Origin: Cyclospora cayetanensis
Lineage: Eukaryota; Apicomplexa; Conoidasida; Eucoccidiorida; Eimeriidae
Assembly (NCBI RefSeq): GCF_002999335.1
Contig: NW_020312119.1
Location: forward strand, 22,949 to 86,948
Direction: 5' to 3'
DNA length: 64,000 nt
Shown here: positions 45,896 to 58,000 of the stretch, in pieces
How the letters are laid out: every line of letters begins with the position of its first letter
How positions within the stretch are numbered: position 1 is the stretch's first letter
The notes under the pieces: generated by a model
Told to the model about the DNA's origin: nothing
The model's database searches: none
The model's input: the letters and a program-made list of their open reading frames with translations, nothing else
Made by a program: the position numbers and the translations under genes

Positions 45896-48800
45896 TCATA
45901 CCTCCATTAGGCTGTGTCTCTCTGATTCTGAGCTGACACAGAGGACGCCGCTTTTGAGGCCTCTGAGGTATCGAAGAGCTGCAACAACCAGTGGAAACTT
46001 CAGCTCGAGACCCTTCTTTACCCCCACTGCTGCCTCCTTGGCTCTGGTCAGCCCTGCCTTAGGCAGTGACTCGCTGAGGTTTAGAGGCCTCGCAGGTTCA
46101 CCTAGCTGAGGAGAACTGGGGAGAGGCACCGCTGCATGGCACTCGTCGAGCGCAAGACGCATGCCAGCGGGGGAGGCGCTGGTACTGCTGCCTTTGCTGC
46201 CTGTATTTTGGGAAAGAAGGAATCGGAGGTGCTGCAGCTGCATGTACAAGACATTCGGAGAGACACAGTCCACGATGCGGCCGCCGTCACAGAGGGGGCA
46301 CCGCAGAGAGGCCCCCGCTCTCAGGGGTCCAGGCGGAAGGTATTCGAATTTGTGCTTGCACTCCGTGCATCTGAAAACACAGCACAACGTCGCATGCAAA
46401 GTTTGGGAATGGAGCACCGAAACACACTTGAAAGGGCCCCAAGCACGAAGCAAGCGCTGCTTGGGCCCGACTGCAGCAACGGCAGGACCAGCACAGCCAA
46501 GTGAAGCCTCTAGGAGGCTAAGCGACGGCGAAAAGCGTGCGGGCAGCCCTCTTTGCCAAGCTAGAGCCTTACCGCGTGATATGGATGTGGAAGCTGTGGC
46601 GTATGTACGCAAGATACAGCCTCAGGGTGTCTCTCAGAGCTGAAGGAGACAGCCAGCCGCCGCAGGCGCCGCAGCGGGAAGTCTGCAGCGAACAGCCGAC
46701 CCAGAGGACGCAGGAATGAACGGCATGCCCCCCTAAGACACCAACACCCTCTCCGCGACGGTGCTTCCACTGAAGGGAGGATTCTCAGGGTAAACGCGAG
46801 GTTCAGCTGCACACACCATCAGGCCTTGCGCCGCTGGTAGCCAAACTCCGCACAGACCGCAGGGGATTTGCGCGGGGATGTTGCACTGCACCACATGCAC
46901 CACAGCATGCGGAGAGCAGCACATCAACAGTGTTTGTGCTTGTGTATATGCGTATGTCTTTATATAAATGTACATGTGTATGCATATATATGTATAAATA
47001 TTTATGCATGTGTATACAGACGTGTCCAACGTTCACTCGATGCAAACAGCGGCACATGGATGCATGCAGAGCAGAGCAGGGAGAAGGGAACCGATGGCCA
47101 ATAAGGCCGTGTGCGAGGGGCTGCACCTCTTTGAAGACTTCATCTGATTTCTTGATCAACGAAAGGATCCGGTCTTCCCCCTTCTGTCGCTCCGACTCTC
47201 CTGTTTGATCGTCTCCCGCCTCTTCTCCCAGCTCCCTTTCGCCAAACTTCGCAGGGTTAAGACCCAGGCACTCTGCAAGGCGGCCAGGGCCGGTGCCCTG
47301 GACGTGCGCGCAGAGACGCTGTACAGGGGGAAAGAGCTGATGCTGCAAGTAGTACTCAACGTCTGGCTTCAGTCCAAGGTTCTGTACCTCCATAGGGTGG
47401 AATGCGCGCTCCGCGGGGCCTCTTACTCGCTGCTGTTGCTGCTGCTGCGGGCTGGCGCTGGCCTGGGGAGAAGCGCCTTCAGATTTTGATTCGGAGGGGA
47501 ATTCCGGCGTCGCTTTCTGCTGCCGTTGCTGCTCAGCCCTCCGAACGCTGTCTTCATCACAGATGATATACGGAATCTCGTTGCCAGCTCTCACAGGCCT
47601 CCCCGCCGCCAGCATGCGCAGAGCCACGAGCACGTGAGGCTGTGCTGCGCCGCCGCTGCCCTGGGCATACAGCTGGGGAGACTTTGTTAAGGCCCTGGTA
47701 ATGACAAAGAGATCGAGGGGCACTTGACCCCCGACTATGGCCTCCCGCATCGCGCGGAGACGTTCGTGCAGCAACGCCACCACAGTGTCTACTGCATCTT
47801 CATCCCCAGCAGGCGCAGGCGCTCTGCCTTCCTGCTGCTGCTGCTGCTGCTTCGCGGAGGCAAGGCTGACTCCAAAGATGATGCGCAAGAGCTGCTCGCC
47901 AGCCTGCTTGGTCAAGAGGGCCCAGTCTCGCCTTACAAAATCAAGGCCCTTCTGTTCGATCTTATAAGCCCGTCGTCCGTAGTCCTCAATTATGCAACAG
48001 GCGTACTTCTTCTTCCGCAAGAGCAGCAAACGGCGGAAAACAGCCTCTAGATCCAGCTCCAGCTTCTTGTACTGCCTGTTAATCTCAGACTTTATCCTCT
48101 GCCCCAACCGCACACTCTCCGCGTAGGCCTCGCCTCGACCCTCATCACGCAGACCCGTATCTACCTGCGTAGAACCACACAACACTCTACGCGCAGCAGC
48201 CATAGCTGAGAGAAGCCGCCTATCGCAAAAGTCTACCACGCAACTACAGACTTTTCGACAGGCAGAGAGATGTAGACAGGTGATCAAAGAGACAAGCAAA
48301 GTTCGACAGAACTAAGCGGCAAAGCGGCTTGCACAACGCCGCCCGCCAACTACTGCAAACCCTTTTTCTCCTGTAAGCCATTTTCTGAGTTTCTTGCTGA
48401 CCATCAGAGAGTCCGTGTCGCCGTACAGGACGGAAAGTCTAAGCTGCTGTTCGACCTTTTCTTTCGCTGCCATAAGGACAGTCCTTCCCTGCTGCGTGAT
48501 ATAGGCAGCAAGGGGTTTCGCGTAAAATCTGCTTCCAGAAAAGCCCAGACAGCCATATATGCTGTTGGCCGTAAGCTTGAGCGCCAGCTGCTTGACGTCT
48601 AGCGAGGCTTTTTTCGCAGGGTCTCTTTCCTTCTGAGCGGCAGCCTTTACCTGCCTCCTCTTTTGCACCAACTGTTGCAGCACCCGAGGCAGCAGGCCTG
48701 GTGTAGAGTCGATTTCCCAGACGGAGGCATCCTCGTCGCCGGCTGCTTCCCCGTTCTCCGAGGCTTGAGCCCGCCGGACGGTAGAAAAGCAGACGTTATA

Positions 48801-51800
48801 TTCTTGAATGATCGAAGGATACAGAGAATTGAAGTCCAGAAGCAACACAAACGAGTCATAGAGTCCAGCGCGTGGTTCTAGCACGAGCCCACCAGCATAC
48901 GCAGGGCCCTTGCTGCTCCGGGAGGCCCCTCCAGGTGCAGCGGAGGGGGCCTCTGCACCCTCTCCGTCGCTGGGATCTTCCATTTCCGCCGGTGCGGCAG
49001 CCTCATGGCTCTTGGCCTTGCCGCGAGGTCCTGGAGGATCTGGATAAACGAACTTCTCGGCGTGAAAAGCATGCATCAGGAGAAAGGCGTTCCGTTCTGC
49101 TCGTGCATTCTGCAGAGACCGCACCCACAAGTTCCCCCCGATGGTGGTGAGCTCCCGAGTGACGGGGAGACAGTTCAGACGCTGCGCCAGGATACTGGCC
49201 ATGAACGCTTCCAGACAGCACAGGTTCGCGGCGTAGAGCAGGCGAGAAGGATCTTGAGACCAATAGAAGGAAAGGAGGTCCTCGCAAGGGAACGGCTGCA
49301 TGCGCTGCAGTTCTGTCGCAATGCGTCTATGAAACGCCGAGATTTTGCTGCCTGCCCCTGTACCTCCGGATGCGGCTACGCCTGCTGCAGGCATGGGAAA
49401 TGCCTCCCGTAAAAGCGGCAAGAGGTTGTAGTTCGTCTTGTGTCCAAGCAACTCGCGGGCCTGGAGATATGTGTCGCACACGAGTCTCCCCACAGACAGG
49501 ACCCGCCCCCCCCAGAGACAGCTTTGGTGCTGGTGCTGCTGCCTCGGGTTGCTGCACGGTGGCTTCTGAGTCTTTGGCCGCTTGAGCCTCGACATTTTGT
49601 GCCAGAGAGGGAGGCCGTGGAAGTTGCAGCGACGCGCAATGAGCTCCAAGTCAGCGCCGTATATGTTGTGACCAAGAATCACGTCTGGATCCTGAGCATA
49701 CACCCGATTGATCAAATTCGTCAGCAAGACCCTCTCTGAGTCGTAAACCTGCACTGCACTTTTTTCCGCCTTCTCCTCGAACAAGGGGGGCACTCCGCTT
49801 GACATGGCACGCGCGCAAACGGGGGCCCCCAGGGCCCCCGTTTGCGCCTTCCCTCCCCCTCCACTGCGTATGCGTCGAACTCCGCAGAAGATATTTTCCT
49901 TGGTAAGGACTGGCTGCGCCTGCTGCTCCTCGATATCCTTGTGTCTCTGGATGAAAAAGGCTGCCATGCAGAGGGCCCTGTCCTCGGATGGGTTGTTGCT
50001 CACCGACACCGACTTGGCCACGAGGGAGAGGAGTGTGAGAGGAGGGGCTGGGGGTTCTTTCCCGTCGACTGGCTGGGGGGAAGAAGCCTCCTCCTCCCCC
50101 CCCGCTTTGCGTGAATCTCCCCACACCCTGATCTGCTTATGCCCCTCTACAATGACCTCGTGACGGCACCAGGAGGCCTTGTCTGCGGGAGATTCGGGGA
50201 GGCAGAAGTCCGTTATCTTTAGCCAGCAGGGCCCCTTGATTCGCCGCTTCACCAGCAGCACCTCCGTGAGGGGAGCATTCGACCCAAAAACGCGGGAGTA
50301 TGTGACACCCTGAAGGTCCTCGGCCTCCAAAGAAGGCGCACTCCCTGGACACAACACTTTGACAACCTGCAAATTCCGACTTCGAGGCACTCCGGCAGCG
50401 TCGAATGCATAGTGCCTCGTGGTGGCCTTGCACTTCCACGTGCTCCAGTGATATCGCTGCTTCAGTCGCTGCCCGTCCATACGCAGGAACTCCTTCGCAT
50501 TCTCCTGCTTCTCGCGCAAAAAGGACGCCAGGAGTGCCTCCCGCGCAGCCTCGCCAGCCTCCGGGGTGGCACCGTCAGCCCCCAAGCCTTCGATCCCCGC
50601 ATCCAGAGTCACTTGCTTCCGCAAGAAGAAAAACAAGGGCCGCATCATCCGCTTCACTACCACGCAGCAGCTCTGCGGAGGCGCTACTGCAGCAGCAGAG
50701 CCTTGCTGCTGCTGGCCCCCCGCTGCGACACCCCACACCTTCCCAAAGAGATACACAGTTCCTGAGGCGACATCGTCCCATGCGTCGAGGAAGTAAAAGG
50801 GCAGAGATCCGTCGGGGCAAACAGGGAGGCCCTCTGAGGCCCCCACTGCCTCATCCAGCACGAGGGGCCCCCGGGAGGCCCCTTCTGGCTCTGACTGCTG
50901 CGGCTGAGCGGCCTCTTCGCTCCCCGCCGCAAAGAGGTCTACAGCCACCATCTTGCGGCGAGCACCAAAGTGCTCGCTGCTGCTCTCGAAGATGTCGCAG
51001 CGTACCGTAGCCTCCTCTGCCTCCTCCTCTGCATCCGATCGTTCCGCTGCCGCTCCCGACAGTCGAGGAGGAGCACTACTGCCCGCCTCAGCATCTTCTG
51101 ATGCTCCTGCGGGGACGAAGGCAGCGTCTTCGTCTGCTGCTGCACGCAGTGTGTCTGCGCGTGCCGCTGCTGCTCCTGGTGCCTCCCGTAAAGACTCAAA
51201 CGCAGAGGCCTCCCGCTTTTGCGCGATGCAGCTAGAGCTCCCAGCCCCCGAGACGCGCTTGGTCAGTCTCACATCCCCAAGGCCAAAGAGCCCAAAGCTG
51301 TCTCTTGCGGCAAAAGCTCTGCCACTACTGCTGCTGCTGCTGCTGCTGCTGCCACTACTGCTGCTGCTGCTGGCTGGCTGCATGCGGTGGGGCGCGGAGT
51401 CGTCCTCGTCCTCATCATCTAAGTCCAGAGAGGCCTCGATCGACTTAATAGCCTGCAATTGCTTCGCAGAATCTGCCGCCTTCTGCGGACCTAAGGTTCC
51501 TGCCTTCTCCGAGGCCATGCTGCTGAAGTGCTGCAACAACGAGCGCATCCCCTTTGCCCGCATTTCAGCAGCCGCTGACAAGCCCTTCTTCTTTTTTCCT
51601 ACAGGGGTAGGAAGGGCCCCCTTTGCATCCCGCTCCTCAGTTCCACGCCGCTTCGCAGTTCGCGGGGCGTTAGCACGGCCGCCATCCTCGCTGCCGCTGT
51701 CTGACTGCCACCACTCCTCTCCATCGTCACTGTAACCCTCGGCTGAGGTCGCACCAGGAACCAGAAAAGACGGCGAAACTAACAGTACATCAGGATCCGC

Positions 51801-52399
51801 AGTGCCAGCAAGGCAGCACCACCAATACGAGAAGCGGCAAGCACGCGTGCATTTGTCGGAGAAGCAACCTTGAGCCAACTCGCCTCAGGGCTGCTCCTCC
51901 GACGCATGCGCTTTGAAAACGGAGCCGTACAACTGAATCCCCACGGTGCTTACCGACCGACCCGACGCACAGAAGACACTGCGGCAGCGAATCCCAGGGG
52001 GCCCTCTTACCGTCATCTCCCTCGATCCAGTTGCCTGCTCGTCTGCTCTGTTTCAGCTCCGCGTATTCCTGGGCAGAAACTGTGGCAAAGATCTCGGCGT
52101 TCTCGTCTCGCACCTATCGCCAACACAATGAGCATTGCCAAGCATGCTAAGGCTCCTGGCATACCCGATATTCCGACCGGCCCTTCCTTCCTTCCGCCGT
52201 GTGCGCAGCACGTAGCCACGCAGCGCAGACGGGTGCTCGGGACCGACTCAGCCTCCCAAGGAGCTGCAGTCCACGTGAAAACTCGGAGGAATTGAGTGCC
52301 TCTCACCTCGTACTGTTCCGTGGCCTTAGCCTCGCCTCTGCGCTGCTTCCGTATCTTCTCCAGGGCCGAGAGAGCCCCTCCCTTGGAAGCGGTAGACAT
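45896..52399 (-). CDS. POLA1: DNA polymerase alpha catalytic subunit, 7 exons
   Basis: Minus-strand exons 52399-52307, 52113-52011, 51742-48354, 48164-47127, 46885-46771, 46639-46573, 46370-45896; phases match, 5,280 nt give 1,759 residues (human about 1,460). The N-terminal alpha domain reads ALEKIRKQRRGEAK...QYE and, across exons 2/3, EGDD-AEGYSDDGEEWW. The exonuclease-like domain has DPDVILGHNIYGADLELIARR without a catalytic set, as expected for alpha. Family B motifs: A, LLDFNSLYPSIIQEYN (about residue 1030); B, LKLTANSIYGCLGF; C, VLYGDTDSLM (about 1170). Exon 4 carries YKKLELDLEAVF and LLLLRKKKYA. The C-terminal zinc region is built from small exons 5-7: IPCGLCG, then CTECKHKFEYL and LRCPLCDGG before NVLYMQLQHLRFLL. 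It starts lagging and leading strands with primase. Extra length is Ser, Gln and Ala runs. The exon 5 donor and the 3' end (possible donor GGG|GTAAAG) are the weak points. Confidence 0.96.
46966..47022. repeat. TG/TA-rich microsatellite in POLA1 intron 4
   Basis: Alternating ATGTACATGTGTATGCATAT-type sequence lies between exons 4 and 5 of POLA1. It is similar in kind to the intronic run at 39827. Confidence 0.75.
49813..49847. repeat. 35-bp perfect palindrome inside POLA1 coding exon
   Basis: Arms of 16 bases (GCGCAAACGGGGGCCC and its exact complement) flank three bases. It sits in frame in exon 3, in an inserted segment between conserved exonuclease-domain blocks, and encodes KAQTGALGAPVCARA on the minus strand. 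Confidence 0.95.
51321..51372. repeat. CTG run encoding poly-serine in POLA1
   Basis: Nearly pure CTG triplets on the plus strand are read as AGC on the minus strand. They give two Ser runs split by Gly in the low-complexity N-terminal third of the polymerase. Confidence 0.85.
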
Positions 52400-55076
52400 C
52401 TCCAGAAACAGCGGGGGAGCAAGCTGCGGAAACGCTCGCAGTCGCTGCCCCTCCCTGCATCACAGCCCGCGGCTGACGGGGCACTCAGGAACCCGGATAC
52501 CTCCTATGGTGAAGACGATGACCACTTGTGTCTGTGTTCTTCCTTACGGGTCAGATGGCCGTAGGTGGGAAGGCGGCGCTCGAGGCCTCCCAGTCCGACT
52601 CTGCGGGAAGAGCTGCTATCAGAAGTGCTGCCAGCAGAAAGGAGAAACGGGAAAAGGAAAGCGTGTGCAGCACTCTGCAGTTTCTGTGGGACGCTTGCTA
52701 CCCCTTTAGAGCCCCCAACCGGGTCGCCGACTAGGGTGGTGCTGATGGCGGCGTGATGATGCTGATCGGGAGGAAGAGGGGAACTTTTCTCGCAACAACG
52801 GCTTAAAGGTGAGTGCTTATACGAGCAACAAAATGCGCTGAAAGAAAACGCCGCTGCAGCAGCCCCAAACTCCTTCAGAAGTCCCTTCTGAGCCCCCCCT
52901 GTACCACCCCCCATCTCCTATGGCGGTTGGTCACATCGCGTTGGGGTCGCTGCGAATGCACTGCAGCTCTGAAATCATGCTGCTTAATGCTAAGAGACGC
53001 TTTTAATACTATTAAAAGCACTAACAGGGCTATTGACGCAGGGAAGAAGCGAGAAAGCCCCTGTGCTAACTCTTCTCATGTAGTCCCGATCCTCCTTCAG
53101 GACACCCGAGGCGTTCAGCCCAACCCTTCCATAGCGAAGGGATGACGCCGGTGGCAAAACTTCCACACACGCTAAGCTTGACCATAAGAATTCCTGAAAA
53201 GGCAGGAGGGCACTAATCTAGGCCTTTTACATTCCTTCTTCTAGTGCATCCATCAAAGCAACACAAACCTTCACGCCCACATTAATTGGCTAGCCCACCT
53301 GGAACTTCCCACATATCACACCAAGTCAGGATACTTTTGCGCTGCAGCAGACTACAGGTTTTATCTTCGGTACTTGGTAGTGGGCCGCGCAACCAGCATA
53401 TCGAGACACGGCTCGAAAGGGGAAAGGCCTTAAACACTGAGAGTAGCTTTGGTTCAGTACTATATGAGCCTCAACCTAGTGCTTGATTCAATTTCCTATG
53501 CCTATCGCAGCCGCGCGACACCAAATTCTTGAAGTGACGCGGAAGAGGTGTAACGCGTTATCCAAGGTCTCCGTAGGGAGAGATATACCCAGACTCAACA
53601 CAAACAAATTAGAAGATTGCTGCGTTTTTCCTTGAAAAATTCGTTCGTTTCGGTAACCGCGGCCCTTATTTTTCTCTACATGAGGAAATAGGGGCTGCTA
53701 GGATGCGCATACTCATATATTTTGAGCACTATAAGCAATCCCAACTAGTTGTGCATTGCAACTAGCTAGTTGTACATGGTGTCTACCGCACACGCACACA
53801 ACATCGCGTCTCCTTGTGTCGAGAAAATTGTACTCTGCAATAAATGAGATATATGAAAAGGCACTCCAATTTGCCTTTTTCTACGAGATCTTGGCAAAAT
53901 CTTACTATTTGTGTAGCAAAATTTTAAGTATAGGGTGTTAAGTCTAACTTAGCCCGCAACACTAGTGCGTGCACTATATTCGCTGCTCAGCTATCCAAGC
54001 GCCACTCGCTGATGCTTACTTATAATCACAATCATATTCTGCTCCACATGCCCTGCTTCCTGCCTGTGGACATGAAAATTTGCGAATTTGGTCGAGCCCA
54101 TGCAAAGGCTTGGATGTCTGCAGTGCTCTACTCTTGAATAACATGATATATGTATCACATACAAGTAATTGTTTTACCGTTTAAAACGAAAATACAGTTT
54201 CACAAAATAGATAATGACGGCCTCGGGAGGAGTACCGTCCGTTTTCAATGCCATAAGGTGCTCTCAATGAAAGCAGTCAGCCTACGCGCGAATTAGTGGC
54301 TCAAGCATTCAAATAGATGTGCCTCTGCGTGTCCCGGGGAAACAAAAGGAGACTGTCTGTTGTATCCTGGGACCCTGAGAAAGACAGGCTGCGAGTTCTT
54401 TCAACGTCCTCTGCGCCTGCATCTTCCTATAGTGACCACTTGTCTACTGGGGTTGGATGCATGCAATATTGCGCCGCTCTGCTGCCCTGCACTCTGTAAC
54501 AAGCGTATGTGACAGGAGACTGACACATGAGCGTCAAGCAATCAACCACGCGCAGCGGGAAACCAAAAGAACTAAGCAGCCGCCATTGAGGGCCTTAGTG
54601 ACGACTCGTCATACAACGCACAATAAGCAACGACAATCCAGAAACTTCCTTCTGATGCTGTCACCGCCTTTGTTCCAGCTGCTCCATATGTAACGTGCTG
54701 CTGTGCGTATGTTGCTGCTACATCCCTTCGCCTTCCGAAAACCGAAGCCGAATATTGAGGAAACTCTGTAGAGCCTTTTAGGGTGGGAGCGGCCCTTCCT
54801 AAATCCCAAAAGTTACTGAAGAAGGCACTTTTACACCACGACTCGAAAACTGATGCAGCAAACGTCACAAGGCCCCTGATTAGCTCTGGCCCCACACCAC
54901 CGCCATACCACCTATCATCTAGTCCCCTCGTCTCCCCTCTTCAACGCACCGGCAGATGATACCTGCCCTGGGGCACATGAAGCCGTGACAACCCCTGTCA
55001 TGAAAATCATAAGAGGCGACAAGGACCATGTCCATGGGGTACTCCGAGATATGCGCACCGTCCACAAAAGCTGGTT
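52400..55076. other. Intergenic, no gene supported
   Basis: The stretch upstream of POLA1 contains no exon I can defend. 52400-52800 is GC-rich like the neighbouring exons and probably holds the promoter and 5' UTR. 53200-54300 is AT-rich and empty. Confidence 0.4.
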
Positions 55077-58000
55077 TTATTGGGGAAGTGGCATAGGGCT
55101 GGGGGCTCTCTGCGTCTGCGGCTTGAAATTCCAGTCCTCGTCTGTAAATGTTCTCGGGCTCCTAATTTGCTGGTAGAGTTCAATCTCTTGTTCCTTCCTC
55201 TCTCGAAACTCTATTGCCTTTTGTCGAGCTGCTTCATGGCTCAGGTAATCTACATCAGCGCAAAACGAGTAGCACACATACTCCAAACATGTATACGTAT
55301 CGCACGCAGCTAAGAACAACTCGCCCTTGTAAGCAGAAGAATCTCATATCTCCGACAAAAAGCAAAAGCTGACAGAACTGTAGTCCTCTTAGACGGGATT
55401 TGGTAAGCTGTCCCGTAAATACCCAGGGAAAGGGAAGGGCCTCATAGCCATGGAAATTTTGCCGGCCGCCTTTCAATTCAGAAAAAGCTTTAAGAAAGCA
55501 AGGACCCAATGGTAGAGGAGATGACGAATAGGGAGGCATAAAAGTGCTGACCATGGACTGAGAATCCCTTCGTGTGAATGCGCCCATTTTCCTTCCAGTT
55601 CGCCCTCCAGAGTCTGCGCCGCTTGTCGTAGTACACTCCCTTTCTGGCTACAAAGGACAGACGCATCCCCGCGTCCTCAACAACAATATGGCTCGACTTC
55701 CGCACTGCCTTTGGTGCGGCGCCCTCTCCTCCAACGTTGCACCTAACCAAAGAGGAGGGGGCAGAAGAGGGGATATAGGTGGCCAGTTGCTCCGCCTCTG
55801 TAGAATCGACCACCATGGACTGCAAACGCATAACATAAAATAGAAGTGAGACAGCACAGCACATAGTAGCAAAGAGACGGGCAGGCAGCGCGGCACATAG
55901 AAGACCAACAGGCTTTAGCGGAGGGGCACAATTAGGATGTAGGCCGAAACACACAGTGCATATAAATACGGCAAACCGTACAGAAGAAAAGCACACAGTG
56001 TGAAGGGCAGCACAAAGAACAACACAGTGTCGAGGGCACCGGTACATGGCGGACAGAAGCACACCCAGAGAGCTCGGCAAGCTGCCAAACAAAAACGGCA
56101 GATGGATGGGCAAACGCCTGTACTTACCCCCGAGAACCCAGAAGCGCTGTGCTGCTGAGGGAAAGGCAGCACCTCTTCGCTTGCACTGCCGTGTGTAGCC
56201 TCTTCAACACAAAAGCCCTCCGCATGGGAGCTGCGGTCCTCTGTCCGCGGAACCCCTGGGGTACCCCGCCAGCAGCTTGGGCTCTGAGCGCCATGTTCTG
56301 TTGCAAGCAGCTTGCGGCCTTCCCAGGCTTTTCGGGTGTCTCCCTCATGCGCAGCATGAGGCTGTTGCTGTTGCTGATACTGCTGCTGCTCATTCGGCTT
56401 ATACAGGCCTTCGTATTTATGCTTCAATGAGGTGCTCGGATTTGAAGTATCCAGGTCTTCGTCATAAGGCGAAATGCTCACTTCATTCAACGACATGGGA
56501 GGTTCTAGGGCCGCATCGGAATAAGCAGGGTCACAGAGGAGGCCTCCTGGGTTCTGAGAACTCGCCGTTACAGATGATATATAGGAGGAGGGGTCAGATC
56601 CCTGCTGCAGGTGCTGCTGCTGCTGCATCGGTTGTTGCTGCTGATGGTAGTTCAGGGGCTTCAGGGTGGACTGTTCATCTGAGGGACACGTAGCGGTCCC
56701 GGGTTTTCTTTTGTGACTGTCCTCCTGCAAGCGCACCTCAGCATAGAAATACCTGGAGCTGGAGGAGGAACTCCAGGAGTCCTCACCAAGAGGGCCTAAG
56801 GAATTAAAGGAACCATGGGGGCCCTCTCGACGCCACTTAACAGGAGCCCGACCCTTGAAATCCTTTGACTTGCCGCTGGGCAATTAACTCCCCCCGTAGA
56901 TTCCCCGCACTAGATCCCCTACCTCAGCTTCTTCCTCCTTCTTCTGTGAAGGCATCGAGCCATCGTTAGACCGACGTTGAAACGTGACCGCATCAGCGGG
57001 GCCCGCATCAGCGGGAGCTCCCACACCAGGAGAGCTCCCTGGAGTAGAGGCGCCGTTCATAAACGTGTGGTGGGAAGGGCGGGAGTGGCCCCCCGTGTCT
57101 AAGAGGACTGGGCCCAGCAGGCTGCCTGACGCGAGAAAGTGGTTTGCCGGGCACCCTCCCGTAAACCCCACTGTTCTTTGACTCTCTCCAGTAGAATTCT
57201 TCAGGATTTTAGGGCGCGGCTGCCGAAGGTAACAAACCCTGTCCCCCCCATTTGGCCCGCCGCTGCTGCTGTTACTGATGATGCTGCCAATGCTACTGCT
57301 GCGTTTTCCGCTGCTGCTGCTGCACCTGTCGCACCACCCGCAGACGATGCGACTCTGCAGGCCCTCTAACGGGGTGACATCCGCACCGTGTTTGCTTCGG
57401 CTGGCGGGTCTGCCGCAAAAAGGCCCTCGAAAGAGGTCCCTTGATACTTCCTGCTGGAGTGAGCTGGATAGCCCACAGTGAGCCTCCTTTCCCTCCTCTT
57501 CGCCGCACGAAGTGCAGCTGCAGGGGCCATCACGGACCTTCGAACAGTTCGGAGCGCACCACCTAGAGTTTGACAAGGCGGAGGCAGCAGCGCGCAAGGC
57601 CTTCGTAGCGGCGGCCGCAGCTGGAGACGCCGAAAGAGGCAGGGAATCATGTGGATGAGGTAGACTCTTGTCTAGATGCGCCTCCTTAAACCCCTCACTA
57701 CTGGTTTTACTGCTTCCCAACGCGTCGGAAGTCCAAGGCGATGCCTGGGGATTTTGAAAGGCCTGGTGCTCCTGGGAACGAGGAGACCCTTTCAAGCCCC
57801 CTTGGCCCCCACATCCTCCGATGGCACCCGACAAGGAGGAGTTGCAGTGAGAGTCAAGCTCCGGGGAAGAAAAAGCCTCAATAGAAAACGTCCTCCAGGA
57901 GTCTTGGCGGGAAAGCGAGCGTGTGCGCGATAGAGAAAAGGGGGTCACCGTCGGGATGGAGAGATAGCGATTGAAGGGCAAATACGCAGGGTCGAGACAT

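Noticed and set aside
39827..47022. TA/TG-rich runs at 39827 and 46966 considered as matrix or origin elements
   Set aside because: They are simple microsatellites inside introns; nothing else supports a function.
54317..54895. Short frames in the 54 kb stretch
   Set aside because: No motif, no splice context; consistent with chance.
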